Below are positions 9,955 to 19,176 of a stretch of DNA of 64,000 nt, in pieces. Every line of letters starts with the position of its first letter. The first letter of the stretch is position 1. The stretch is from the NCBI GenBank assembly GCA_035949255.1, contig DASZIL010000042.1, forward strand, positions 1 to 64,000, read 5' to 3'. Position numbers and translations under genes: made by a program. The stretch comes from GAS188 sp035949255 (lineage in GTDB: Bacteria; Pseudomonadota; Alphaproteobacteria; Rhizobiales; Beijerinckiaceae). Under the pieces are notes generated by a model. The model was not told where the DNA came from, did no database searches, and saw only the letters and a program-made list of their open reading frames with translations.

Positions 9955-10761
9955 TCACGGCTTCTGCCCCTGACCGTTGCGCGGCGTGCAAAGCGCCCGC
10001 TCGCCGCCGTCACGGATAAAGTCGAGGACTTCGTGCACGATGCGATGCTGGGCGAATTCGGCCGCGACATCCTCGAGGCGCTCCTTGAGCGTGCCCTCAT
10101 CGGCGAAGAGCAGCCGATAGGCGCGGCGCAAATCATGCATTTCATCGCGCGAGAAGCCGCGCCGTTTCAAGCCGACGATGTTGAGCCCCGCAAGATGGGC
10201 GCGGTTGCCAAGCGCCATGCCGTAAGGGATGAGGTCATTTTCGAGGCCCGAGAGGCCACCGACAAAAGCGTGATCCCCGATGCGGACGAATTGCTGCACG
10301 GCGCAGCCGCCGCCGAGGATGACGAAACTGCCGATGCGGCAATGGCCCGCGAGCATCACGTTATTGGCGAGGATCGAATTCGAGCCGACGATGCAATCAT
10401 GCGCCACATGGGCATTCGCCATGAACAGACAGTCGTCACCGACCAAGGTGTGCATGCCCCCTCCCGTCGTGCCGGGATTCATGGTCACGCCTTCGCGGAT
10501 GATGCAGCGCGCGCCGACGGTAAGCGTCGAGGGCTCGCCCGCATATTTGAGGTCCTGCGGTTGATGCCCGATCGAGGCAAAGGGGAAGACGCGGGTCTTC
10601 GGCCCGATGGTCGTGCGGCCCGTGATCACCGCATGGCTCAAGAGCTCGCAACCATCGCCGAGAACGACGCCCGATCCGACGAAGCAATACGGGCCGATGC
10701 GCACATCCGCCCCGAGGCGCGCCCCCTCCTCCACGACGGTGGTCTTGTGAATCGCGCTCAT
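9955..10761 (-). CDS. lpxA: UDP-N-acetylglucosamine O-acyltransferase
   Basis: A 268-residue left-handed beta-helix enzyme for the first step of lipid A synthesis. Repeated hexapeptides run through the first two thirds (for example GADVRIG, GRTTIG, GSNSILANNVMLAGHCRIG), and the catalytic His lies in FMANAHVAHDC. The C-terminal helical part (REMHDLRRAYRLLF region) is typical. ATG 10761 (MSAIHKTTVVEEGA) is preferred over the in-frame TTG at 10776, which would add five residues not expected in LpxA. fabZ is 101 bp upstream. Confidence 0.96.
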   Translation of the reverse strand: MSAIHKTTVVEEGARLGADVRIGPYCFVGSGVVLGDGCELLSHAVITGRTTIGPKTRVFPFASIGHQPQDLKYAGEPSTLTVGARCIIREGVTMNPGTTGGGMHTLVGDDCLFMANAHVAHDCIVGSNSILANNVMLAGHCRIGSFVILGGGCAVQQFVRIGDHAFVGGLSGLENDLIPYGMALGNRAHLAGLNIVGLKRRGFSRDEMHDLRRAYRLLFADEGTLKERLEDVAAEFAQHRIVHEVLDFIRDGGERALCTPRNGQGQKP

Positions 10762-10862
10762 CGCGAATGCAAGCAAGCTTCAGAGGAAAGCGGCGAGCTC
10801 ATCTGTTCTCTTCGATACTGAGGGATGATGGTTTGCGCCCCGCACGTGAGTGGTGCACAGGC

Positions 10863-11318
10863 TCAATCGCGCACGAGCATCGCCGCGACCTCGGCTTCGG
10901 CCACCAGCGCGCCGGAAACCTTGGCCTCGCCGCGGAACCACCACATGTTGAGGCGGTTCTTGAGCTTCGTCATGTGGTATTCCAAGACGTCGCCCGGGAT
11001 CACGGGCTTGCGGAACTTGGCCTTGTCGATGGTCATGAAATAGACGGCCTTGGGCCGCGGCGTCACCGTGCGCGCGCACAGCGCGCCTGCTGTTTGCGCC
11101 ATTCCCTCGATTATCAAGACGCCGGGCATGATCGGACGGCCGGGAAAATGACCGGCGAATTGAGGCTCGTTGTAGGAGACATTCTTGATGCCGATGCAGC
11201 TCTGGTCGCCCTTCATCTCGATGATGCGATCGACGAGCAGGAACGGATAACGGTGCGGCAGATAGGTCAGGATCTCGAGGATCTCCGCCGTATCGAGTGA
11301 GCCTGTTGTATCGCCCAT
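10863..11318 (-). CDS. fabZ: 3-hydroxyacyl-ACP dehydratase FabZ
   Basis: A hot-dog-fold dehydratase of 151 residues in type II fatty acid synthesis; it shares the 3-hydroxyacyl-ACP pool with LpxA and LpxD. The motif HRYPFLLVDRI (about residues 22-32) and the active-site segment GHFPGRPIMPGVLIIEGMAQ, with catalytic His and Glu, are intact. The start codon lies three bases after the lpxD stop, so the genes are cotranscribed, as in most Gram-negative bacteria. Confidence 0.97.
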   Translation of the reverse strand: MGDTTGSLDTAEILEILTYLPHRYPFLLVDRIIEMKGDQSCIGIKNVSYNEPQFAGHFPGRPIMPGVLIIEGMAQTAGALCARTVTPRPKAVYFMTIDKAKFRKPVIPGDVLEYHMTKLKNRLNMWWFRGEAKVSGALVAEAEVAAMLVRD

Positions 11319-11321
11319 CGT

Positions 11322-12437
11322 TCAACCCTTCCGCGAGCCAGGCTGACGGACCTGGCTGCCACCTTCCTCGCCACCCGCGCCGAGGCTTTCGCGCTCTCCG
11401 CGCTTCCAGCGTTTGGCGAGGATCGTGATGAGCTGGAGCTCGCGGGCCCAATCCCTGATAGGCTTCGCCGGCGTGCCGCCCCAGCGGGCGCCGGCCGGCA
11501 CGTTATCCTTGATATTGCTGGCGCCTGCAATTTGCGCGCCCGCGCCGATGCGCAAATGTCCGACGACACCGACATGCCCGGCGAGGACGACAAAATCCTC
11601 GAGCGTGACGCTCCCCGAAATCCCGACCTGACCCGCGATCACGCAATGGCGGCCGATGATGACGTTGTGCGCGATCTGGACGAGGTTATCGATCTTCGTT
11701 CCCTCGCCGATCATCGTGTCTCGATTGGCGCCGCGATCGATGGTCGTGTTCGCGCCGATCTCGACATCGTCCTGGATGATGACACGGCCGATCTGCGGCA
11801 CCTTCGCATGGCCTTGCGGCCCCATGGCGAAGCCGAAGCCGTCCTGCCCGACGCGCACGCCCCCATGCAAGATGACGCGATTGCCGATGAGCGCATGAGT
11901 GACCGAAGCGCCGGGGCCGATGGAGCAGTCACGCCCGATCCGCACGGAAGGGCCGATCACGGCATTCGCCGCGATCAGAGTTCCTGAGCCAATCTCGGCA
12001 TCAGGTCCGATCACGGCTCCCGGATCGACCGTGACACCGGTCTCGAGCCTCGCCGTCGCATCGACATGAGACCCCGGCGACACGCCTTGCGTGCCGCAGG
12101 TCGATGCGGGACGAGTAGCCGTCGGAAACAAATGACCGGCGACTTGCGCGAAGGCGCGGTAAGGGTCCTTGACGATAAGGGGGATGACCTCGCCTGGAAC
12201 ACGCGCGGCGTTCTTCTCGGCCACCAGGCAAGCAAGCGCCCGGGATCGCGCCAGCGCCTCGAGGTAATGCGGATTCTCGAGGAAGGTGAGCTCGTCGCCC
12301 TTCGCACGGTCCACGGCTGCCAAGCCTCGCACAGGCTTGTGTGCATGCTCGGGGGCGAGCGGCGCCGCGCCGACGAGCGCCGCCACCTCCGTCAGGGTCA
12401 GATCGACTGCCGGCTTGAAGAAAACAGGATCAGGCAC
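11322..12437 (-). CDS. lpxD: UDP-3-O-acylglucosamine N-acyltransferase
   Basis: 371 residues with an N-terminal uridine-binding domain (VDLTLTEVAALVGA... KGDELTFLENPHYLEAL) followed by a hexapeptide-repeat beta-helix. The second acylation of the lipid A pathway uses this enzyme; the catalytic His region is QIAHNVIIGRHCVIAGQVGI. The C-terminal helix is extended and charged, as in other alphaproteobacterial LpxD proteins. It starts at a GTG (12437) with a GGCGAGAG ribosome-binding site. It lies between bamA and fabZ. Confidence 0.96.
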   Translation of the reverse strand: MPDPVFFKPAVDLTLTEVAALVGAAPLAPEHAHKPVRGLAAVDRAKGDELTFLENPHYLEALARSRALACLVAEKNAARVPGEVIPLIVKDPYRAFAQVAGHLFPTATRPASTCGTQGVSPGSHVDATARLETGVTVDPGAVIGPDAEIGSGTLIAANAVIGPSVRIGRDCSIGPGASVTHALIGNRVILHGGVRVGQDGFGFAMGPQGHAKVPQIGRVIIQDDVEIGANTTIDRGANRDTMIGEGTKIDNLVQIAHNVIIGRHCVIAGQVGISGSVTLEDFVVLAGHVGVVGHLRIGAGAQIAGASNIKDNVPAGARWGGTPAKPIRDWARELQLITILAKRWKRGERESLGAGGEEGGSQVRQPGSRKG

Positions 12438-12494
12438 GGTGCTCTCGCCAAACCCTCGAGGCGGCGAGCGCCTCGAGCAAGGTCGCAGCTTTGC

Positions 12495-14996
12495 TCAGAA
12501 CGCCCCGCCGCCGGAGAAGCGGAAGACCTGCAAACGGTCGTACTTGTCCTTCGTCAAGGCGTAGGCGAGATCGAAGCGAATAGGCCCGAGCGGCGAGTTC
12601 CAAATGAGCGAGCTGCCGACCGAGGAGCGAATGATGTGTGAATCATGCACATTCACGCATTCGCTGACCTCGAAGTTGTTGGTCGCCGCGAAAGAGGTGG
12701 GGGGATTGCAGTTGACCGGGTTGGCGATCGTTCCACCATAGAAGCCGGGGAAGAATCTCTGCCCCTTGTAGCCGAACAACGTACCCGCGTCCGCGAATAC
12801 GGCTCCCTTGATTCCAAGTTCACGAGGCACGCCCCAGATCGGGAACTGGAATTCGAGCGAGGCCCCGTAATAGGTGGTGCCGCCCAGCGGGTTGTCCTTG
12901 ACGTCGCCGTTCAGGTCGCGCGGGCCGATGCCCTGGGGCGCAAAGCCACGCACGAGCTCAGGGCCAAGATTGAAGTTGTCGTTGATCTTGAGCTTATCGC
13001 CGCCATAGCCCCAGAGGTAACCGCCCTGCAGCTTCAAGAGGCCGACGACGTCCTCATAGACCTCGTAGTAATACTTGGCGACGCCCGTGGTACGCACCCA
13101 CTTCGAATCGCCGCCCGCGCCCGCGAAATCCTGCTTGAGCTCGGCAAGAAGGCCCGAATGCGGGTCCTTGACGTTGTCGACTGTGTTGTAATCAAGCGTG
13201 TATCCCGGCGCCGAGGTCACGGTCGTTCCCTTGGATTCCTTCAAGGCGATCGACGCCTCGCCATTGGCGGTGCAACCCAACAAATTGACCGTGCCGTCGG
13301 GATTGAGCGGCGTGATGCCGGGGATGGGGGCCGAGCAATCGTTGAACGGCTGGGTCGTCGTGTTAGGGATAACGATGTCCGTCGAATAGACCGCGTAGCG
13401 TGCGACGAAGGTCCACTCCTCCGTGAGCGGGAATCCGACGCGGATCTGGCCACCCGTCGTGCGCGAGGTGTAGAGCGCGTAACGCGTATTGTCCTGGTAC
13501 TTGGTGAAGAGATCGAAGCCCGCCGCCAATCTCTGCCCGAGGAAATAGGGATCGGTGAAGGAGAACTCGACGCCGTTCGAGCGTTGGCCTAGCGAGCCGC
13601 CAAGCTTCACATAAAGGCCGCGGCCGAGAAAATTGGTTTCGGTCACCGACACTTCGCCGATGACGCCGTCCGTGGTCGAGTAACCGCCGGAGACCGAGAA
13701 GGAGCCGGTGGGCTGATCCTCCACATCGACGACCACGATGATGCGATCGGGCGTTGAGCCCGGCTCGGTCGTGACCTTCACCGTCTTGAAATAGCCGAGG
13801 TTGTTGAGCCGCCGTTCGGCCCGATCCATCAGCACCTTGTTGTAGGCATCACCCTCGACGAGGTCGATCTCGCGACGAACGACATCGTCATGGGTGCGCG
13901 TATTGCCCTTGATGTCGATGCGCTCGATGAAAACCCGCGGCCCTTCTTCGACGATGTAGCCAAGCGTGACGGTATGGGTCGCCGGGTCGCGTGTGCCGAC
14001 CGGGCGTGCCTGGCCGAACGCATAGCCTCGCGCGCCCACGAGGCCAGTGATGCCCTGGACGGTCTTCTCGACGAGATCGGCGTTGTAGACGCTCCCGGTC
14101 GAGGTGCGGACGGCGGAGTGTAGCTGGTCGGCATCGATGCCCTGAATATGCGACTCGACATTGACGGCGCCGACCCGGTACTGCGGCCCTTCGTCGAGCA
14201 CGATCGTAAGCACATAGCCGCCGCGCGCCTCGTCGAAGACGGCGTCAGATGAGACCACGCGGAAATCGGCATAGCCGTTCTTGAGATAGTAGCGGCGAAT
14301 TTGCTCGAGATCGGCGGCCACGCGATCGGGATCGTAAATGTCGGAGGTCTTGAAGAAGCTGAGCCAATTCGACTCGGTCGTTGTCATGATGTTCTTCAGC
14401 CGCCAGTTCGACACGGCGTTGTTGCCGACGAACTTGATCTCCTTGACGCCTGTCTTCTCGTTTTCCTTGATCGTGAAGACCACGTCGACCTTGCCGTTCG
14501 GCAAATCGACCACGCGCAGCGAGACATCCGCATGACCGCGGCCTTGCTGGCGATAGAGATCCTTCACGCGCTGCACATCGGCTTCGGCCACGGCCTCGCT
14601 GAAAGGCCCACGCGTCTTCGAGATCACGGTCGATTCGAGCGTATCGGTCTTGAGCTTGTTGTTCCCCTCGAAGACAACGCGCGAGATCTGGCTTTTGGCG
14701 TTGATGGTGACGACGAGATTGGTGCCCTGGCGGGTGACCGTCGATCCTGGAAAGAAACCGACCTTGTCGAGCTCGGCCTTGGCGGCAGCCGGATCGAGAA
14801 GATTGCCGTCGCGGGTGACATAGCCTTTGATCTGCTCGGGATCGACATTGGCGTTGCCGCGCACGATCACCTGCTGAGCGAAGGCCGGCAATACCCCAAA
14901 CAGCACGACTATTACGACCGCGGCCACCCGGAACGCCGGGAGCCGAAGGGAAGTCCAATCAAACATCGTCCGCCACCGCTCTAGCCAAATATGCAC
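12495..14996 (-). CDS. bamA: Outer membrane protein assembly factor BamA
   Basis: An Omp85-family insertase of about 833 residues that folds beta-barrel proteins into the outer membrane. A signal peptide (hydrophobic core AVVIVVLFGVLPAFA, then QQVIVRGNANVD) is followed by five POTRA repeats and a C-terminal 16-strand barrel; the lid-loop motif VRGF is present (ELVRGFAPQGIG). The chain ends RFSGGGAF with the terminal Phe expected of barrel proteins. Start: GTG 14996 has a good GGGGAG ribosome-binding site; ATG 14966 would also leave a signal peptide. It is separated from rseP by 434 bp containing a minisatellite. Confidence 0.96.
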   Translation of the reverse strand: MHIWLERWRTMFDWTSLRLPAFRVAAVVIVVLFGVLPAFAQQVIVRGNANVDPEQIKGYVTRDGNLLDPAAAKAELDKVGFFPGSTVTRQGTNLVVTINAKSQISRVVFEGNNKLKTDTLESTVISKTRGPFSEAVAEADVQRVKDLYRQQGRGHADVSLRVVDLPNGKVDVVFTIKENEKTGVKEIKFVGNNAVSNWRLKNIMTTTESNWLSFFKTSDIYDPDRVAADLEQIRRYYLKNGYADFRVVSSDAVFDEARGGYVLTIVLDEGPQYRVGAVNVESHIQGIDADQLHSAVRTSTGSVYNADLVEKTVQGITGLVGARGYAFGQARPVGTRDPATHTVTLGYIVEEGPRVFIERIDIKGNTRTHDDVVRREIDLVEGDAYNKVLMDRAERRLNNLGYFKTVKVTTEPGSTPDRIIVVVDVEDQPTGSFSVSGGYSTTDGVIGEVSVTETNFLGRGLYVKLGGSLGQRSNGVEFSFTDPYFLGQRLAAGFDLFTKYQDNTRYALYTSRTTGGQIRVGFPLTEEWTFVARYAVYSTDIVIPNTTTQPFNDCSAPIPGITPLNPDGTVNLLGCTANGEASIALKESKGTTVTSAPGYTLDYNTVDNVKDPHSGLLAELKQDFAGAGGDSKWVRTTGVAKYYYEVYEDVVGLLKLQGGYLWGYGGDKLKINDNFNLGPELVRGFAPQGIGPRDLNGDVKDNPLGGTTYYGASLEFQFPIWGVPRELGIKGAVFADAGTLFGYKGQRFFPGFYGGTIANPVNCNPPTSFAATNNFEVSECVNVHDSHIIRSSVGSSLIWNSPLGPIRFDLAYALTKDKYDRLQVFRFSGGGAF

Positions 14997-15430
14997 GCCC
15001 GCTCCCCGGGATTCTCTTTCACTGCCCTTCTATCGGGTTTCCAAGCCAGCGCAATCGCTTCGCAGCGTTAAGGGATATTTATCGCGAGGGCGTGACCGCA
15101 AGGCCACGCCCCAAGAAGCATACCCGGAAAAACATATCTCAGAAACCATATGGGTCCCCCGCCAGGCCCCGAGAAAACCCGTCGCCTGAACGGGACGGCC
15201 CGAGATTGCCGGGAAAAGGCCGATTCGCCAAGTGGCTTTTGGCCAAGTGCCTTTTTGGCAAGTGGCTTTGGGCAAGTGGCTTTTGGCGAAGTACTGTTAG
15301 GCCAACCGGCTTTTAGGCAGTGCCTTTCCGGCTATGCCTTTTCGGGCCAAATCCTGCCCTCGTGAAGAGGCCCTGCGGCGCGCGCCTGATGGCACCGCCG
15401 CCGTCCCGCCGCATGGCGGCAGCGAGGTCT
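14997..15430. other. 434-bp intergenic region between rseP and bamA
   Basis: No protein-coding frame is supported. The region holds eight worn copies of a ~15-bp unit (annotated separately) and presumably the bamA leader on the minus strand. I see no convincing promoter or terminator. Confidence 0.6.
15228..15345. repeat. Degenerate ~15-bp minisatellite, about eight copies
   Basis: Units of the form GCCAAGTGGCTTTTG follow one another from 15228. The first four copies are nearly identical (with GGCAAGTGGCTTT variants) and the last four are increasingly worn (GCCAACCGGCTTTTAG, GCAGTGCCTTTCCG, GCTATGCCTTTTCGG). The array lies 5' of bamA and 3' of rseP, both on the minus strand. Confidence 0.75.
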
Positions 15431-16573
15431 TCAGGAGGTGGCGATACGCCAGATGTCGTTGAAGGTCACGAAGAGCATAAGCGCCACGACGAAGGCGAGG
15501 CCCATGCGAAAGCCCATTTCCTGCGCCCTTTCGCTCAACGGACGCCCGCGCGAACCTTCGATCGCGAAAAACAACAGGTGGCCGCCATCGAGGAGAGGGA
15601 TCGGGAAAAGGTTGACCAGCCCCACCGAAGCCGACATCCAGGCCATGAAATTGAATAGCGGGACGAGGCCCCAGCTCGCCACGACGCCGACCGCCTGACC
15701 GATTCCGAGCGGGCCTGAGAGCTGGGACGCCGATTCGCGGCCCACGAGCATGCCCACGACAAAGCCGAGCGTCTTCTCGATGAGGCCGTAGGTATCGGAA
15801 AGCCCACTTCCGACGGCGCCGAGAAGCGAGGGGTAGCTGTAATGCAGGTCGCGCGGATCGCTCGAGGGGGTCACGCCGAGGCGCCCGATGCTCTGGCGAC
15901 CGAAGGGTGTCTTCGTATCGGTGAGCACCGGCGTCGCCGTGAGCGTGACGTCCTGGCCCTGACGCTCGACCACAAAGGTCAAGGTTGTGCCCGGATGGGT
16001 GCTCACGACCTGTTGCAGCTCGGAAAAGCCGGCAATCGGCTGCCCGTCGATCTGAAGCACGACGTCGCCAGGAAGAAAGCCTGCCGCTGCCGCGGCGCTT
16101 GCCGGCTCCACCTGCTCGATGCGCGGCGTCAGGGTCTGCTTGCCGTAAAAATACGCGGTCGCCGAGAAGATCGCGATCGCGAGGATGAAATTCGCCATCG
16201 GCCCCGCCGCGACAATGAGCGCGCGCGCCCACACGGGTTGGGCCGGAAGGCTCCGGCGGCGCATCTCGGGCGACATCTTCGCGAGCGCGGCGTCATCCGG
16301 CATGCCCGCGGCGTTCTGGTCGCCGTAGAACTTCACATACCCGCCGAGCGGCATGGCGGCGACGCGCCAACGCGTACCTTTCTTGTCATTGAAGCCGAAC
16401 AGCTCCGGCCCAAATCCCAGCGAAAACGTCCAAACCCCCACCCCGCACCAGCGGCCCACGATGAAATGGCCGAGTTCATGCACGAAAACGACGATTCCGA
16501 GCACGAAAAGCATGGGTATGACATTGCCGATCAGAATATGCATCAGCGTCGTCCCGAGGGAGAGAAAGCTCAT
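15431..16573 (-). CDS. rseP: Site-2 intramembrane metalloprotease RseP
   Basis: An inner-membrane zinc protease of 380 residues that cleaves transmembrane anti-sigma factors and cleans up signal peptides. The zinc motif HELGH is at residues 32-36 in the first membrane helix. There is one PDZ domain in the middle (GFLPGDVVLQIDGQPIAGFS), and the third zinc ligand is in LFPIPLLDGGHLL near the C-terminus. The start has an AAGGA ribosome-binding site. The normal upstream neighbour dxr is absent; cdsA is 193 bp upstream. Confidence 0.96.
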   Translation of the reverse strand: MSFLSLGTTLMHILIGNVIPMLFVLGIVVFVHELGHFIVGRWCGVGVWTFSLGFGPELFGFNDKKGTRWRVAAMPLGGYVKFYGDQNAAGMPDDAALAKMSPEMRRRSLPAQPVWARALIVAAGPMANFILAIAIFSATAYFYGKQTLTPRIEQVEPASAAAAAGFLPGDVVLQIDGQPIAGFSELQQVVSTHPGTTLTFVVERQGQDVTLTATPVLTDTKTPFGRQSIGRLGVTPSSDPRDLHYSYPSLLGAVGSGLSDTYGLIEKTLGFVVGMLVGRESASQLSGPLGIGQAVGVVASWGLVPLFNFMAWMSASVGLVNLFPIPLLDGGHLLFFAIEGSRGRPLSERAQEMGFRMGLAFVVALMLFVTFNDIWRIATS

Positions 16574-16766
16574 CTTACGTCCTTGCTGTCGCTCGAATAT
16601 GGCAAGATCACGCCCGAAACCCGATCGGACACACGAAGCTCATTCAAAGGCGCAGGCGACGTTAACGGATTGTTGAGCATAGATCGCAACCCCGTTCCGG
16701 CCGCAAGCTGGCCAAAAGGCTTGGTTGAGAACATGGTGAATGGCCGCGAGGCCTAAGCTCGGTTGC

Positions 16767-17585
16767 TCAAGCCGACAGGCCAAGCGCCACGGCGACGACG
16801 AGAGATGCGAGCGCAAACCCGTCGAGCCGGTCCATGAAACCCCCATGTCCGGGGATGAGCCGGCTTGAATCCTTCACGCCATAGCTTCGCTTGAGCGCCG
16901 ATTCGAAGAGATCGCCCGCCTGCACCCCAAGGCTCGCGACGAAACTGAGCGCGAGCACCGCCGCCGCCGAAAGCGGCACGGCGCCTGCGGCATTGATAAG
17001 CATCGCGACGCAAACGCCCGCCAATGTCCCTCCCACGAAGCCCGACCAGGTCTTCTTGGGGCTGATCCTCGGCCACAGTTTTGGGCCGCCGAGGCCGCGC
17101 CCAATGAAGAACGCACCGATATCGGTCGTCCAGACGAGGGCGTAGAGCCAGAGCGTCAAGGCGAAGCCATGCTCGGGCAGCGAACGCAAGGTGACGACGG
17201 GAAGGACGACACAAGCCGCATAGGCGAGGCCCGCGGCGCCGATGACGCCGTTGCCCTTTCTTTCGGCCCGGACGGCGACCACGCAGGCGGCGACGAGGAG
17301 CGCGGCGATACCGGCGAAAAACGAAGAGCGCCAGACACCGAACGTCGCGCCTGTGAGCCCGATGGCGCCGATCGCGGCGCCCATGGCCAAGGGACGGTAG
17401 CCGATCATCGCCAAGAATTCGGCAAGGAAGAATGCCGCGGCCGCGACCCAGAAAAGGGCGAAGACCACGCCGCCGACAAGAGTGACAGCTAGCGCCAACA
17501 TGGCGAGGCCGAGCGCCGAGCCTACGCGTGAAGCAAGTTCATTTTTTGCGAGGCGCGTGAGGAAGGATCGGATCTTGTCCCTCAA
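16767..17585 (-). CDS. cdsA: Phosphatidate cytidylyltransferase
   Basis: A polytopic membrane enzyme of 272 residues making CDP-diacylglycerol from phosphatidate and CTP. The C-terminal family signature is complete: SALKRSYGVKDSSRLIPGHG then GFMDRLD. The frame is open far upstream inside uppS, but the real start is likely the TTG at 17585, whose TTGA overlaps the uppS stop codon and gives LRDKIRSFLTRL. That length is normal for CdsA and implies translational coupling with uppS. Confidence 0.93.
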   Translation of the reverse strand: MRDKIRSFLTRLAKNELASRVGSALGLAMLALAVTLVGGVVFALFWVAAAAFFLAEFLAMIGYRPLAMGAAIGAIGLTGATFGVWRSSFFAGIAALLVAACVVAVRAERKGNGVIGAAGLAYAACVVLPVVTLRSLPEHGFALTLWLYALVWTTDIGAFFIGRGLGGPKLWPRISPKKTWSGFVGGTLAGVCVAMLINAAGAVPLSAAAVLALSFVASLGVQAGDLFESALKRSYGVKDSSRLIPGHGGFMDRLDGFALASLVVAVALGLSA

Positions 17586-18343
17586 GCGCGTTCCTTCAAC
17601 GAGGGAGCCCGCGAAGCAAGCCCGCCGAAGCGCCGGTCGCGACCCCTGAACTCGTTGATCGCCGCCTCGAGAGCGGCGCGATCGAAGTCCGGCCAGAGTA
17701 TCGGCATGAAGACGAGCTCGGCATAGGCTGATTGCCACAAGAGGAAATTCGACAACCGCTGCTCACCGGACGTGCGGATGAGGAGGTCAGGATCGGGAAT
17801 GCCGGCCGTCTCGAGGAAGCCCTCGAAGCCTTTGTCCTCGAGGGAGCCGGGTTCGACCTCTCCGCGAAGTGCCGCTTCGGCGATGGCGCGCGCGGCGGCG
17901 AGGATTTCCTGGCGCGCTCCGTAGTTGAAGGCAACTATCAGGGTGAGGCCCTTGTTGGCGCGGGTCAAATTCTCCGCTTCGCTGAGGAGATCCGCGATGT
18001 CAGACGGCAGGCCTTGCCGCGAGCCGATGAAGCGCACTTTCACAGCGCGCGCGTGCAGATCGGCAAGATCGCGGCGCACGAAGATGCGCAACAAGCCGAA
18101 GAGATCGCCGATTTCTTCGGCCGGCCGGCGCCAGTTTTCGGAGGAGAAGCTGTAGATCGTGAGATAGCGGATATCGAGCTCGATCGCCGCACGCACGGTG
18201 CGCCGCAGCGCCTCGACGCCGCGCCGATGACCCTCGAGGCGAGGCAGGCCGCGCTTCGATGCCCAGCGGCCATTGCCATCCATGATGATCGCCACATGGC
18301 GCGGCGCGTCCGGGGATTCGTCGCCCGCAAATTCGTCTTGCAT
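17582..18343 (-). CDS. uppS: Isoprenyl transferase (undecaprenyl diphosphate synthase)
   Basis: A cis-prenyltransferase of 253 residues that builds the C55 lipid carrier for peptidoglycan and O-antigen. The conserved start HVAIIMDGNGRWASKRGLPR (Asp for Mg2+ binding, residues 16-35), the YSFSSENWRRP segment and the C-terminal RTSGEQRLSNFLLWQSAYAE are all present. It overlaps cdsA by four bases. frr ends 194 bp upstream. Confidence 0.97.
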   Translation of the reverse strand: MQDEFAGDESPDAPRHVAIIMDGNGRWASKRGLPRLEGHRRGVEALRRTVRAAIELDIRYLTIYSFSSENWRRPAEEIGDLFGLLRIFVRRDLADLHARAVKVRFIGSRQGLPSDIADLLSEAENLTRANKGLTLIVAFNYGARQEILAAARAIAEAALRGEVEPGSLEDKGFEGFLETAGIPDPDLLIRTSGEQRLSNFLLWQSAYAELVFMPILWPDFDRAALEAAINEFRGRDRRFGGLASRAPSLKERA

Positions 18344-18537
18344 GGCAGTTCAGTCCCTCTTCACCGCAAGCCCCCTCAACGCTGGCCTCCGAAGCAGGAT
18401 GCTCCGGATGTTGCGCCCGAAGCGATTGACGGGGCGCACCGAACGGCCCCAATCCGCCGAGAGAACCTTGGCCACAACGGTTGACCTCGCGGAAAAATAT
18501 GGCCGGCTCATGGGAGCCGGCGCGATCGATCCGCGCG

Positions 18538-19101
18538 TCAGACCTGCATGATTTCCTTTTCCTTCGCGGCGAGAAGAGCGTCGATCTCGGTTATCACCTG
18601 GTCGGTCGCCTTCTGCACCTGATCGTGCTGGCGCGCCACGTCGTCCTCGGCGATGGCCTTCTCCTTCTCGAGCTTCTTGATGTGATCCATGCCTTCACGG
18701 CGCACATGGCGCACGGCGACGCGCGCCTCCTCGGCGTATTTGTGGGCGATCTTCACCATTTCCTTGCGCCGCTGCTCGTTGAGCTCGGGGATGCGGATGC
18801 GCAGAACCTGGCCTTCGACGGTCGGGCTCAATCCGAGATTGGCGTTGCGGATCGCCTTGTCGACCGCCGCCACCATGGATTTGTCCCAAACTTGCACTGA
18901 CAACATGCGCGGCTCGGGCACGCTGATCGTCGCCACCTGATTGATGGGCATATGCGAGCCATAGGCTTCGACGCTTACCGGCTCGATCAAGCTCGCCGAA
19001 GCGCGTCCGGTGCGCAGGCCGCCGAGCTCATGGCGAAAGGATTGTGTCGCGCTCTGCATGCGGCGTTTCAGCTCGGCAACGTCGAGGGGTGGGGTAGGCA
19101 T
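18538..19101 (-). CDS. frr: Ribosome recycling factor
   Basis: A 187-residue RRF that, with EF-G, splits post-termination ribosomes. The HELGGLRTGRASASLIEPV segment, the PEPRMLSVQVWDKS motif, RIPELNEQRRKEMVKIAHKY and the long C-terminal helix are diagnostic. The gene follows pyrH on the minus strand, as in most bacteria. Confidence 0.97.
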   Translation of the reverse strand: MPTPPLDVAELKRRMQSATQSFRHELGGLRTGRASASLIEPVSVEAYGSHMPINQVATISVPEPRMLSVQVWDKSMVAAVDKAIRNANLGLSPTVEGQVLRIRIPELNEQRRKEMVKIAHKYAEEARVAVRHVRREGMDHIKKLEKEKAIAEDDVARQHDQVQKATDQVITEIDALLAAKEKEIMQV

Positions 19102-19176
19102 GGCGTTCCTGTCCTTTCAGCGCTTGCTTCGGCCAACGCTTGCTTGGGCGCGGCCGACGCAGCAGGTTCTCGCCCT

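Noticed and set aside
10780..11451. Open frame overlapping fabZ on the same strand
   Set aside because: It is a frame-shifted shadow of fabZ and lpxD; fabZ itself has all conserved motifs.
15030..15275. Minus-strand repetitive peptide upstream of bamA
   Set aside because: The repeated KATW-like residues follow from the minisatellite, not from a protein.
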